A stretch of 15,952 nucleotides of DNA from JADGQN01 sp035315185. Lineage in GTDB: Bacteria; Desulfobacterota; Syntrophorhabdia; Syntrophorhabdales; WCHB1-27. Every line of letters begins with the position of its first letter. Position 1 is the first letter of the stretch. The position numbers were made by a program, and so were the translations under genes. Of this stretch, positions 1 to 6,861 are shown in pieces. The stretch is taken from contig DATFYE010000165.1 of the NCBI GenBank assembly GCA_035315185.1, positions 1-15,952 of the forward strand, written 5' to 3'. The notes beneath the pieces are model-generated. The model was not told the origin of the DNA. It searched no databases and was given only the letters and a program-made list of their open reading frames with translations.

Positions 1-1357
1 CCAGGAACGGCACGCTGCTGATGCCGGGGATTGCGTTGGTAGTCTCGTTCTTTGAGTCCGAGATGAGCCCTCCGAGAACGACCATTTCGCCCTCTTTCAC
101 TCTTACGGAGGTATCAACCTCCCGCACGTTGAGGATAGGCACGGTGTTGCCGGTTGTCTTGTCGACGGTGACCTGGCCAGTATCCTGCGTCAGCATGGGG
201 TGTATATTCATCACAATATTGCCCTGGTCATCTACGTAAGGCACCACGTCGAGTATAAGTCCGATAGTAATATATCGTATCTGTGTCGAGTAGGTCGGAA
301 CACCTCCCACGCTGATGGTGCTCGTGGTTTCGAAGACGGCCCGGTCCTGGGCGACTTTTATTACCGCCCGCTGGTTGTTCATCGTCGATATCTTCGGCTG
401 GGACAAGGTGTTCACCTTGCCCTGCTGTTTCAAGAGGTCAACGAAGGTCGAGTCCATGCCTGTCGTCGGGTTGACCCCGACGAGATGTTTGGCCGCCACG
501 AGGAGCCGGCTGAACTGCGTCGAGGTGTTCTGGCTGATCGTAGGATCAAGGAATTGCTGCCGGTAACTGAACCCGACACCATTCAGTTGCGAATTGAGAA
601 GGTACCAGTTTACACCCTCCCGATTCTCGCCGGTCAGGTCCACCTCAACGACCCTGGCCTCTATCATGATCTGCCTCTGGATAGACTCGTCCATTGACTT
701 GATGAAGGCGCCAATCTGTTTCAGGTTCCTGGGGTAATCGGTCACTGAAACGAGGCCTGCCTGCCTGTTGAGGGTCAACTTACCATCTGCTGAGAGGAGG
801 TTCTTTAGCGTATCCTGGAACCCTACCCAGGGATCCATGTCTGACCTGGTTCTCATGTTTACGCCGACAACTAAATTTCCCGCTCGCTGCGTTCCCGACG
901 AACCGGTGACTATACTATCGGTCAGTTTCGAAAATGCCGCGTAATTGATGCTGAAAACCTTCGTTTCCAGCTTCGGCTTCGACACGTAGATCGTATTGTC
1001 ATCGATCTTGTACACGTAGTTGAGCGGCTCGAGAATATAATCAAGGGCCCTACTCAAGGTGACATTCTTGAGATCGACCGTGGATGTGCCTTTCACATCA
1101 GGCTCCATGACAACGTTGTAGCTCGACTGCTTCGCGATACCCCGCAACACATCTTTCAGGTCGGCTTCGCGCAGAGAAAAGGAAAAAAGGTCTTTGGGTC
1201 CTTCCAGCTTTGCGTTCCTTTCCTTCTCCACCTGAGGAATCAGGGGGCTGGGAATGTCAACCGGTTTGACGAGCTTTGGCGGCTCCTTGGGCGGCTCAAC
1301 GTGAGCGCACGCAAAGCAGAGCAAACATGTCGCAACGACAATACCAATCCTGGCCAT
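1..1357 (-). CDS. mshL: Type IV pilus outer-membrane secretin, MshL/PilQ family (partial, 3' end outside window)
   Basis: This should form the outer-membrane gated channel through which the pilus exits. Only the first 452 codons are present; the reading frame runs open off the left edge. The ATG at 1357 has a strong GGAGGAG ribosome site 8-10 bases upstream. Residues 1-17 are a hydrophobic signal peptide ending LLCFAC, so Cys17 may be a (non-ideal) lipidation site. A proline-rich stretch follows, then an STN/secretin-N type domain at about 57-127. The secretin core starts near 225 (IQRQIMIEARVVEVDL) and continues through NTLSQPKISTMNNQ (316-329) to VKEGEMVVLGGLI (420-432) and the start of the final IPGISSVPFL motif. 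The section at about 170-205 (WVGFQDTLKNLL ... LNRQAGLVSV) resembles MshL more than classical PilQ. It is the last visible gene of the PilMN-PilO-PilP-secretin operon. I am confident in secretin and less so in MshL versus PilQ. Confidence 0.93.
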   Translation of the reverse strand, partial: MARIGIVVATCLLCFACAHVEPPKEPPKLVKPVDIPSPLIPQVEKERNAKLEGPKDLFSFSLREADLKDVLRGIAKQSSYNVVMEPDVKGTSTVDLKNVTLSRALDYILEPLNYVYKIDDNTIYVSKPKLETKVFSINYAAFSKLTDSIVTGSSGTQRAGNLVVGVNMRTRSDMDPWVGFQDTLKNLLSADGKLTLNRQAGLVSVTDYPRNLKQIGAFIKSMDESIQRQIMIEARVVEVDLTGENREGVNWYLLNSQLNGVGFSYRQQFLDPTISQNTSTQFSRLLVAAKHLVGVNPTTGMDSTFVDLLKQQGKVNTLSQPKISTMNNQRAVIKVAQDRAVFETTSTISVGGVPTYSTQIRYITIGLILDVVPYVDDQGNIVMNIHPMLTQDTGQVTVDKTTGNTVPILNVREVDTSVRVKEGEMVVLGGLISDSKNETTNAIPGISSVPFL

Positions 1358-1404
1358 TGTGTCTCCTCCGTAAACAGACATCTTTCTACTCCCCATTCTA
1401 TTCC

Positions 1405-1848
1405 CTATCGAGGTTCCTGTATCGTTATCACTCGTTTAGATCCGTCCTGGATGAGCGTAACCGTCTCTTTCCCGATCTCAGCCACACGTTCTCCCGCAAC
1501 AATGTCACCCTTCCCCACCACCTCATTGTCTATGATGGCCACTCTTCCCCTCGCCCCTTCCATGATAGCGAGAAGCTTTAGCGGTACTCGCTGCTTTTCA
1601 GCCTTCTTCTCTACCATCAGAAACGCGGGAAGCGTGAATGGATCCCTCTCCCACTCCATATTCTCCTGAATCGCCTGGACGCGGGCTTCCTTGGCCCTCA
1701 CCTCCGGTGGTGGCGCTGCAATCTTCGGGGGTTCGAGAGACGCTGCCGCCAACTCCATCTTCTTCTTTCCCCCCGCGAAAAAGGTTACATAAAGAGCAAG
1801 AACGACAATAACGACCAGGCCTATAAGCACATACTTATTCACTCTCAA
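1405..1848 (-). CDS. PilP/MshK-like pilus alignment-complex protein
   Basis: The product is 147 residues. A membrane segment at about 7-26 is followed by a Lys-rich patch, a proline-rich linker (about 39-50), the motif WERDPF (66-71), and a small beta domain (about 85-147) with the pattern LLAIMEGARGRVAIIDNEVV. RDPF followed by such a domain is typical of PilP/MshK proteins, which link the PilN-PilO inner-membrane complex to the secretin. Classical PilP is a lipoprotein, but no lipobox cysteine exists here, so it appears to be anchored by a transmembrane helix. The start is a TTG at 1848 overlapping the pilO stop by 14 bases; AGAGGG six bases upstream supports it. A GTG at 1842 is an alternative. 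The secretin gene begins 47 bases downstream. The family is judged from context and motif because overall conservation is low. Confidence 0.82.
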   Translation of the reverse strand: MRVNKYVLIGLVVIVVLALYVTFFAGGKKKMELAAASLEPPKIAAPPPEVRAKEARVQAIQENMEWERDPFTLPAFLMVEKKAEKQRVPLKLLAIMEGARGRVAIIDNEVVGKGDIVAGERVAEIGKETVTLIQDGSKRVITIQEPR

Positions 1849-2395
1849 GGGCAGCCCTCTCTTTCCAAGCTTTGAATTCTATCTCGAACTTGCCAGCCAG
1901 AAGAGGATACTCTTTCTCATTATAGGCAATGTTTGCTTTCATGATCTTGCGGTATGCCCTCGATGCGGTCACCTGCTCAAGGAATTGCCCTATGTCCATA
2001 AATCTACCCTTGAAACCTAGCTCAAATGCGGGGTACGTGAGGATCGTCTTGGGTTGCATGTCAAGGGTCTTGAACATTCCACTGAATTTATCCACTACAA
2101 GCCTGTTTTTCCGCGCGCCCCCCGCCACCTGGTATATGAAATCGGGGAAGTTATCGAAGAGCGGAATTTGCCCCCGGTACTCTCTCAGCGAGGCCTTGAT
2201 GCTCTCCTCTTTTTTCTTCATCTCTGTGAGTGACCGGATATCGGTTTCTGCTTTCTGGCTCTGCTGTCTGACTTCGTTAAGCTCGTTCTGCCTTTTGCTG
2301 ATCTCGGCCTTCATAGGCATATACCAGACAAAGAACCATAGAACCGCGACTATGATGGGCACTGCGATCCAAAGATAGAGGCCTTTAAATCTCAT
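1835..2395 (-). CDS. pilO: PilO/MshJ-like inner-membrane pilus assembly protein
   Basis: This 186-residue bitopic protein has a short cytoplasmic N-terminus, one membrane helix at about 7-24, a charged heptad-rich coiled coil at about 28-75, and a ferredoxin-like C-terminal domain. That is the standard PilO layout. PilO pairs with PilN in the periplasm and helps couple the inner-membrane platform to the secretin. The ATG at 2395 is preferred. It lies inside the last codons of the PilM-PilN gene (11-base overlap), implying translational coupling, and places the membrane helix close to the N-terminus. A GTG at 2404 would add only three residues. The ribosome site is weak (GAAGAG region). The identity rests on topology and gene order more than on sequence motifs. 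Confidence 0.85.
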   Translation of the reverse strand: MRFKGLYLWIAVPIIVAVLWFFVWYMPMKAEISKRQNELNEVRQQSQKAETDIRSLTEMKKKEESIKASLREYRGQIPLFDNFPDFIYQVAGGARKNRLVVDKFSGMFKTLDMQPKTILTYPAFELGFKGRFMDIGQFLEQVTASRAYRKIMKANIAYNEKEYPLLAGKFEIEFKAWKERAALESE

Positions 2396-3962
2396 AGGGC
2401 ACACTCTTCGCAGTAATCAGGAATTCCATGGCGGGTCTCCCCTTCATATCCTTGACATCCTTGCTGACCACGGTCACGTTATTCACGACCTTCGATTTTT
2501 CGAGATCGATCATAAGCCTCAGGAGTGTTGCCTCCATGGTCTCCGGATCGCCGAATATGAGTCCTCTCAACTGGACGTTGTTCGGGGTCTCCGGGTTCTT
2601 TACGTCCTTCCCGTCTTTTGCAGGTGCAGCGGGCGCTGCAGGTGCCGCAGGTACTACAGGTGCCGCATCCTGTCTTTCGAATTGGACTTCCTTCACATAG
2701 ACATCCTTCGGGATGCGGGAGGCCAGATATTTGAGCAGGATGATGAACGAAGAGTCTCTCCGTTCTATTTCCGCGACAATGGGCCCGAGTTCATTGTAGA
2801 CCAGCGAAGACCTGATCGGTGCGAGTCGGTCAAGCTGTTCTCTCTTCTGCTGGACCGCTGCTCTTTCTGAATCAACAGCCGATTTCAGCCTGTAGTAACC
2901 GGTCAGCATGTTGAGTGACAGGATTACTATGGCAATCAGGATCGCAACTGCGCCATAGATCGCGTACCTGGTGTATTGTATTTCCCGCTCTCTGGCCTTG
3001 ACCTGTTCCGGTAACAGGTTGACGAGGATATCTCTCTGCACGGCAAGAGTGTAGGCTGGCAGGAACTGCTCCTCGATCTCGATAGAAACATCCAGATGAA
3101 GAAGATCCTCGACAAGAAACGCCTTGAGTTTCTCGAGGAGATTGGGAATCTGGGCCCCTCTGCCCGCCAGGTAGACCCTGGTGACCGGACGCGAGGGATA
3201 CTTCTGGGCATACACATTGAAGGTACGCTGTACCTCGCCACCGAGCCGCTCCATGGGCACGGCGAGAATGTCGCTCGACGTTTCGTCAAAGCCCTTTTCC
3301 CTCGCATAATTCTCGGCTTCCTCGTAGGTCAGGCCGAATCCGCTGATCAGCACATCGGTAAAACTTTCCGACGCGGTCATTATTTCCCGCACCAGGTGGA
3401 GCTTCTTGCCGTCGAAAATGTAGATACCTGTCTGCCTGCCGCCAATGTCGACAATGGCAACAGAGCCGTCGATCGCCTCTTCAACCACCGGCAGGTAGAC
3501 AAAGCCGATGTCGGTCAGCAGCGATATGCTCTTGAAGCCGACATCCTCGAACAGGGCGATGATCCTGTTCACATACTCCTTGTGCGCCCCGACAAAGAGC
3601 ACCTCGTCCTTTCTCACGCCGCGCTCGTCGATCTCCCCGAGCATCACGTATTCATGGCGCATGTCGTCGAGCGGTATGGAGATGATCTTGGACGCGGACC
3701 AGTCGAGCACCTCCCGCAATTCTTCTTTTGGAATTACCGGGATGGTAAAGGTCTTCTTCAGGATCTCCTGGGAGGTGATGCCGATGGCGACTTCGACGTT
3801 CGCCCCTTCCCTAGTCTTGATGGAAGAGAGAATGCCTTCCAGGTCCTCCCAGCCTTCCTTGTACGGGTACTCGCCACGCGAGACGACGACACCCTTCCCC
3901 TTCTTCCTGTACCGTACATACTTTACGCTGACAGTCCCTATATCTATGCCGAGTATGTCCAT
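2385..3962 (-). CDS. pilM: PilM-PilN fusion (MshI/GspL-like), pilus alignment complex
   Basis: The product is 525 residues. Residues 1-310 are an actin/FtsA-like PilM domain: DIGTVSVK (7-14) is the first phosphate loop, VAIVDIGGRQTGIY (168-181) the second, and VYLAGRGAQIPNL (263-275) the adenosine motif. Immediately after comes VNLLPEQ (314-320). This resembles the conserved NLLP peptide that separate PilN proteins carry at their cytoplasmic N-terminus to bind PilM. It is followed by a membrane helix (334-356), a coiled coil (360-405) and a ferredoxin-like periplasmic domain (405-525). A Pro-Ala repeat linker (434-448) interrupts the periplasmic part. The role is a cytoplasmic ring plus periplasmic arm of the pilus machine. 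The ATG at 3962 has AGAGG five bases upstream. It is the first gene of the assembly operon and follows a sigma-54 promoter. Confidence 0.9.
   Translation of the reverse strand: MDILGIDIGTVSVKYVRYRKKGKGVVVSRGEYPYKEGWEDLEGILSSIKTREGANVEVAIGITSQEILKKTFTIPVIPKEELREVLDWSASKIISIPLDDMRHEYVMLGEIDERGVRKDEVLFVGAHKEYVNRIIALFEDVGFKSISLLTDIGFVYLPVVEEAIDGSVAIVDIGGRQTGIYIFDGKKLHLVREIMTASESFTDVLISGFGLTYEEAENYAREKGFDETSSDILAVPMERLGGEVQRTFNVYAQKYPSRPVTRVYLAGRGAQIPNLLEKLKAFLVEDLLHLDVSIEIEEQFLPAYTLAVQRDILVNLLPEQVKAREREIQYTRYAIYGAVAILIAIVILSLNMLTGYYRLKSAVDSERAAVQQKREQLDRLAPIRSSLVYNELGPIVAEIERRDSSFIILLKYLASRIPKDVYVKEVQFERQDAAPVVPAAPAAPAAPAKDGKDVKNPETPNNVQLRGLIFGDPETMEATLLRLMIDLEKSKVVNNVTVVSKDVKDMKGRPAMEFLITAKSVPYEI
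2620..2664 (-). repeat. Five-unit 9-base tandem repeat in the PilM-PilN gene
   Basis: Five imperfect 9-base units (plus-strand consensus GCAGGTGCC) encode the Pro-Ala linker at residues 434-448 of the fusion protein. The period is a multiple of three, so gain or loss of units would change linker length without breaking the frame. Confidence 0.8.
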
Positions 3963-4063
3963 ATCAGCCTCTCACCTCTTCAAAACCCGAACTGCCGTTT
4001 CCTTTATTATCGCACAAAACGCTGAGTTCTTTAATACAAAAGTCTTAAGCCCCACCAGGCTTC

Positions 4064-4079
4064 AGCAATTCCCGTGCCA
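4064..4079 (-). promoter_or_regulatory. Sigma-54 (RpoN) promoter upstream of the pilus assembly operon
   Basis: On the minus strand the site reads TGGCACG-GGAA-TTGCT. This matches the sigma-54 consensus TGGCACG-N4-TTGCA/T at every specified position, with GG at 4078-4077 and GC at 4066-4065. It lies in the gap between the PilX-like stop and the PilM-PilN start. The expected transcription start is near 4053, giving a leader of about 90 bases. Its placement in a noncoding gap just ahead of an operon argues strongly against chance. It implies activation by an enhancer-binding protein such as a PilR-type regulator, which is not in the window. Confidence 0.85.
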
Positions 4080-4112
4080 CGCTGCATCCAGTGATCGCCT
4101 CGTTGCGCCGCA

Positions 4113-5630
4113 TTACCTTACGGTAAAGATGAATACGTTCTGGACCGGGGTCTGATTTTGGTTTGTGCTCTTGTTCTTAAGGTACGTATAAAACGAGAGG
4201 TACATCTTTATGGGCCCGTTCGCATTTATCTGGCTGTCAAGATGGCCGAGGGTGTCGATCGTCAGGTTGTTGAGACCTACCGCCTGTGAGAAGCTACTGT
4301 CCTGAATAATCAGTGGCGGGCCATGTGGACCCCCCCCCATCGGATAGTGGCAGACCCCGCGGCTTCTTTCAGCGTTCCAGGCTCTACCAAAGGTGCAACC
4401 CGTTTGAGAGTCAAAGCAAGAGTACGAGCCACCGTACATTATGTAAGTCCCGTTGTACGAGAAGCTAGTCTGCTCATAGCACTGACCTATACCCCCCGCG
4501 GTACAGTCGCTTGCGCTCTGGCAGGCTGGATCATTGAGGTCGCACGGTACTACAGGCCGGCAGCTGGCGTCATAATATGTGCTATTGTCATTCGTCGAAT
4601 CTGTGTTCCAAAAAAACGGATACCCAACCGCGGCGGGCGGGGGATTACTTGTCCCGTCCCACACGGCGCCCAGCGGCGGGAAGTTGAAATGGCCTGATGT
4701 ACCGGACACGACACAATCAACGAGACCGCGACCGCCATAGACATGATCGTAGGTGGGGGTGGTGGGGCAGCCACCCCACCACGGGAACGCTTGGGGACAG
4801 TAAGGAATTACGTTTACCCCCGACGCTGTCAAAGGCACGGAAATGCCACACGTCGCGTCGAATACCCACCAAACATTAAGGGCGCCGGACGGCACGCTCG
4901 GTGGCGAGTCGTCCGAGAATCCCACCCTCGAGAGGGTCACTGGCTGCGTCGCGGCCAGCGTGGCCGTGGGTGTGCCTGTGCTAGCCACAAAATACAAGGT
5001 GTAGTTTGAATTATTGCCGGCGTAGGGGTTACAATAGGTTATCCGGATCCGGTCACCGTTATAGCCGTTATAGGACGCGGGGTAGGTGCCGCCAGGAGGG
5101 GGGCCAGGGGGGTAAGGGTCGGAAGAGCAGGGGACGCTGCTGGTGCCATTATAGCATGTGTGGGAGGGGCCGCAGTCGTAGCCGATGCACGTTCTCGTTG
5201 CTGTCAAGCCGGTCATGTACAGGGTATTGCTCTGTTCTCCGGTATAAAGGCTGAAGTTTGAAAGTTGCACCTCTCTGGTGGCAGTCCCGTTTCCGGCGGT
5301 ACCCTTTGAATAGAGCATGTCCGGGCAGCCGGCCTGGTAGCTCAGAGAGAACTTACCGTTGCCGAAGGTGAAATCCTTGTAGCTAGGGTATTGGGGTATA
5401 TAGCTATACGGAGTTTGAAAGAAACCACTTGGGTTATCCTTGGCGTACCGTATCGCAAACTCCACCCCCGCGTTGGCCAGCGCATAAGCCTGATACGACT
5501 GTACCTGATAGGGGTAGCTCTCGTATCTCGAGCGAAGGAGGGTCACGATGCCTATGGCAACACCCGCAAAAACCGTGATCACAAGGATAAGGAGCATGAG
5601 GGAGACACCCCGCTGGCTACTTAATCTCAT
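4113..5630 (-). CDS. Large cysteine-rich PilX/MshP-like pilin-type protein
   Basis: The product is 505 residues. The N-terminus MRLSSQRG|VSLML has a short basic leader, a candidate prepilin peptidase site after Gly8, and a 25-residue hydrophobic helix. Glu at +5 is missing, as is usual for PilX/MshP/GspK-type minor pilins that sit at the pilus tip. Next comes QAYALANAGVEFAIRYAKDN, a helix typical of PilX-like proteins. The remaining roughly 430 residues are unlike ordinary pilins: rich in Gly, Pro, Ser, Thr, Asn and Tyr, with 18 cysteines, densest around 375-420 and 435-470. Such a body suggests a disulfide-stabilised tip or adhesive domain, which is an inference. The ATG at 5630 overlaps pilW by 14 bases; an in-frame extension to 5777 lies inside pilW and encodes no pilin leader. 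A 9-G tract occurs at codons 431-434. Confidence 0.78.
   Translation of the reverse strand: MRLSSQRGVSLMLLILVITVFAGVAIGIVTLLRSRYESYPYQVQSYQAYALANAGVEFAIRYAKDNPSGFFQTPYSYIPQYPSYKDFTFGNGKFSLSYQAGCPDMLYSKGTAGNGTATREVQLSNFSLYTGEQSNTLYMTGLTATRTCIGYDCGPSHTCYNGTSSVPCSSDPYPPGPPPGGTYPASYNGYNGDRIRITYCNPYAGNNSNYTLYFVASTGTPTATLAATQPVTLSRVGFSDDSPPSVPSGALNVWWVFDATCGISVPLTASGVNVIPYCPQAFPWWGGCPTTPTYDHVYGGRGLVDCVVSGTSGHFNFPPLGAVWDGTSNPPPAAVGYPFFWNTDSTNDNSTYYDASCRPVVPCDLNDPACQSASDCTAGGIGQCYEQTSFSYNGTYIMYGGSYSCFDSQTGCTFGRAWNAERSRGVCHYPMGGGPHGPPLIIQDSSFSQAVGLNNLTIDTLGHLDSQINANGPIKMYLSFYTYLKNKSTNQNQTPVQNVFIFTVR
4330..4338 (-). repeat. Poly-G tract (9 G on coding strand) in the PilX-like gene
   Basis: Nine consecutive G on the coding strand span codons 431-434 (Met-Gly-Gly-Gly). 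Homopolymers this long are prone to slipped-strand changes; a one-base change would replace the last 71 or so residues. Confidence 0.9.
4759..4782. repeat. Perfect 9-bp inverted repeat inside the PilX-like gene
   Basis: GTGGTGGGG (4759-4767) and its exact complement (4774-4782) are separated by six bases. A GC-rich hairpin could form in the mRNA. It may simply result from codons for a Trp-Trp-Gly-Gly and Pro-Thr-Thr stretch, and it has no U tract. Confidence 0.6.
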
Positions 5631-6399
5631 CGTAGTAGTTTCCGGAAAAAGACCTGTCTGACCCGTCCCCCGTTGCGGTCGAGGGGGGGTTATTACCTGG
5701 ATTGTACGGAGCGTAATTTCGTGGAGACACCTGACTGACGAGCGTGATGGACGGATTGCTCGTGTACTGCGCACCATCTTGAATGTTTCGTTGAGTCGGG
5801 TCCGCTGTCAGCGAAAGCTTGATCTCGTGAGTGGTCCCAACCCCGCCTGGGCTGCCCATGTAATCATAAACCTGGAAACCCTGCACCGTGACGCTCCCGT
5901 TCCCGTGCAAGCTCATGATGTGGCTGCTCATCAGAGCCACAGCAACGATGGTTCCCCCTGCTCCCCCTACGACAGGAACCGCGCTCGTGCATTGGTCGGC
6001 GAACGGCGGTGTCCCGCTGTTTAACTCAACCCTGTAGAGCAGTGCCCTGGTCTGCCCGGTCCCGACCCCCGGCGTCGCAAGCTGAGCGAGGCAGTACTGC
6101 ACCCAGTGAGGAGGGTTAGCCGGCGTGCCCATGGCGGGCGTCCCGTGGGTAGGCTGGAACGTGAGGACACTGTGGGGATCGCCACCCCCATAGACCCCGC
6201 AATTGTCAACGTTCTGGGCATCCCTCAACTCCCTGGTGATTCTCTCCATGACGGCCGCGGCCTCGCCGTAAATGAAGCCCTGCCTCGTAGAAGCGTAAAT
6301 GCTCGAGTACTCCCAGATTACCGAGAAGGTGAATGCGCCCAGGATGGAGATTACGATGACTGTCATCACCAGCTCTATAAGGGTGAACCCTTTATTCAT
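5617..6399 (-). CDS. PilW/MshO-like minor pilin
   Basis: The product is 260 residues. The N-terminus is a textbook class III signal: MNKG|FTLIELVMTVIVIS, with cleavage expected after Gly4 and Glu at mature position 5. A long hydrophobic helix follows, then the PilW-typical stretch YGEAAAVMERITRELRDAQN (about 44-63). PilW-like proteins join the minor-pilin complex that primes pilus assembly. The C-terminal globular part is Gly/Pro/Thr-rich with Cys pairs and no recognisable extra domain. It starts 12 bases after the PilV-like stop, and its end overlaps the PilX-like start by 14 bases. A C7 run on the coding strand (5683-5689) lies near the 3' end. Correspondence to MshO comes from gene order. 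Confidence 0.88.
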   Translation of the reverse strand: MNKGFTLIELVMTVIVISILGAFTFSVIWEYSSIYASTRQGFIYGEAAAVMERITRELRDAQNVDNCGVYGGGDPHSVLTFQPTHGTPAMGTPANPPHWVQYCLAQLATPGVGTGQTRALLYRVELNSGTPPFADQCTSAVPVVGGAGGTIVAVALMSSHIMSLHGNGSVTVQGFQVYDYMGSPGGVGTTHEIKLSLTADPTQRNIQDGAQYTSNPSITLVSQVSPRNYAPYNPGNNPPSTATGDGSDRSFSGNYYDEIK

Positions 6400-6411
6400 A
6401 GCATTGTCCCG

Positions 6412-6861
6412 CTAGTATCTCGCTGTTACAGCGCTCGAGGTTCGGTACGACACACCCATGGGTCCTGTGACCGTCAGGTCAATCTGCTTGTAATTCGTGA
6501 CATTCGACGTCGTTATCAGCGAAGTCCCCGTATAGCCCGCGCAGCCATTACCGGCGTTATTACAGTCAAGGTACGTAATCGCCCACTGCCACTGGTAACC
6601 GGCGTAGTCAGCAGGATAAAACGTATCGCCGGCGACGGTCGAAGGGCCGTACGAACCTACATTTATGGTCGTATCGGTGAACCGGTAGGCCATCAGCTCT
6701 TCCATCTTCCTCTCTGCAACGAACCGGGCCTTGATCCACGATGTGGGCATCATCATATCCTTTATTACCGGCTGCGTGGTGAGATAGAATATGGGGATAA
6801 CGATTGCAGCGAGCACGATAAATATGACCGTTTCCATGAGAGAAAAGCCTTTGCTCCTCAT
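6412..6861 (-). CDS. PilV/MshD-like minor pilin
   Basis: The product is 149 residues. The leader MRSKG|FSLMETVIF has the prepilin cleavage site after Gly5 and Glu at mature position 5, then a hydrophobic helix to about residue 27. The stretch KARFVAERKMEELMAYRF (about 43-60) matches PilV/GspI-type proteins, where an A-E-x-K-MEEL-like helix follows the membrane segment. The ATG at 6861 has GGAGG seven bases upstream and overlaps the preceding stop by one base (TGATG), so translation is probably coupled. A TTG three bases earlier is less likely. Confidence 0.87.
   Translation of the reverse strand: MRSKGFSLMETVIFIVLAAIVIPIFYLTTQPVIKDMMMPTSWIKARFVAERKMEELMAYRFTDTTINVGSYGPSTVAGDTFYPADYAGYQWQWAITYLDCNNAGNGCAGYTGTSLITTSNVTNYKQIDLTVTGPMGVSYRTSSAVTARY

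Noticed and set aside
200..697. Plus-strand open frame opposite the secretin
   Set aside because: It is antisense to conserved secretin motifs and has no convincing start or domain.
3096..4025. Long plus-strand open frame opposite PilM-PilN
   Set aside because: It is antisense to a gene with clear PilM motifs, and its translation is rich in His/Arg/Asp with no domain pattern; it is a shadow frame.
4047..4062. Hairpin AAGCC/GGCTT followed by a T-rich stretch, as a terminator of the minor-pilin operon
   Set aside because: The stem is only 5 bp, the T run is interrupted, and it overlaps the predicted sigma-54 start region.
4759..4782. 9-bp hairpin in the PilX-like gene as an internal terminator or attenuator
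   Set aside because: There is no U tract, it is mid-gene, and it is explained by GC-rich Trp/Gly/Pro/Thr codons; kept only as a repeat.
5631..5777. In-frame upstream extension of the PilX-like gene
   Set aside because: It lies wholly inside pilW, has no prepilin leader, and would bury the RG|VSLM cleavage site 57 residues in.
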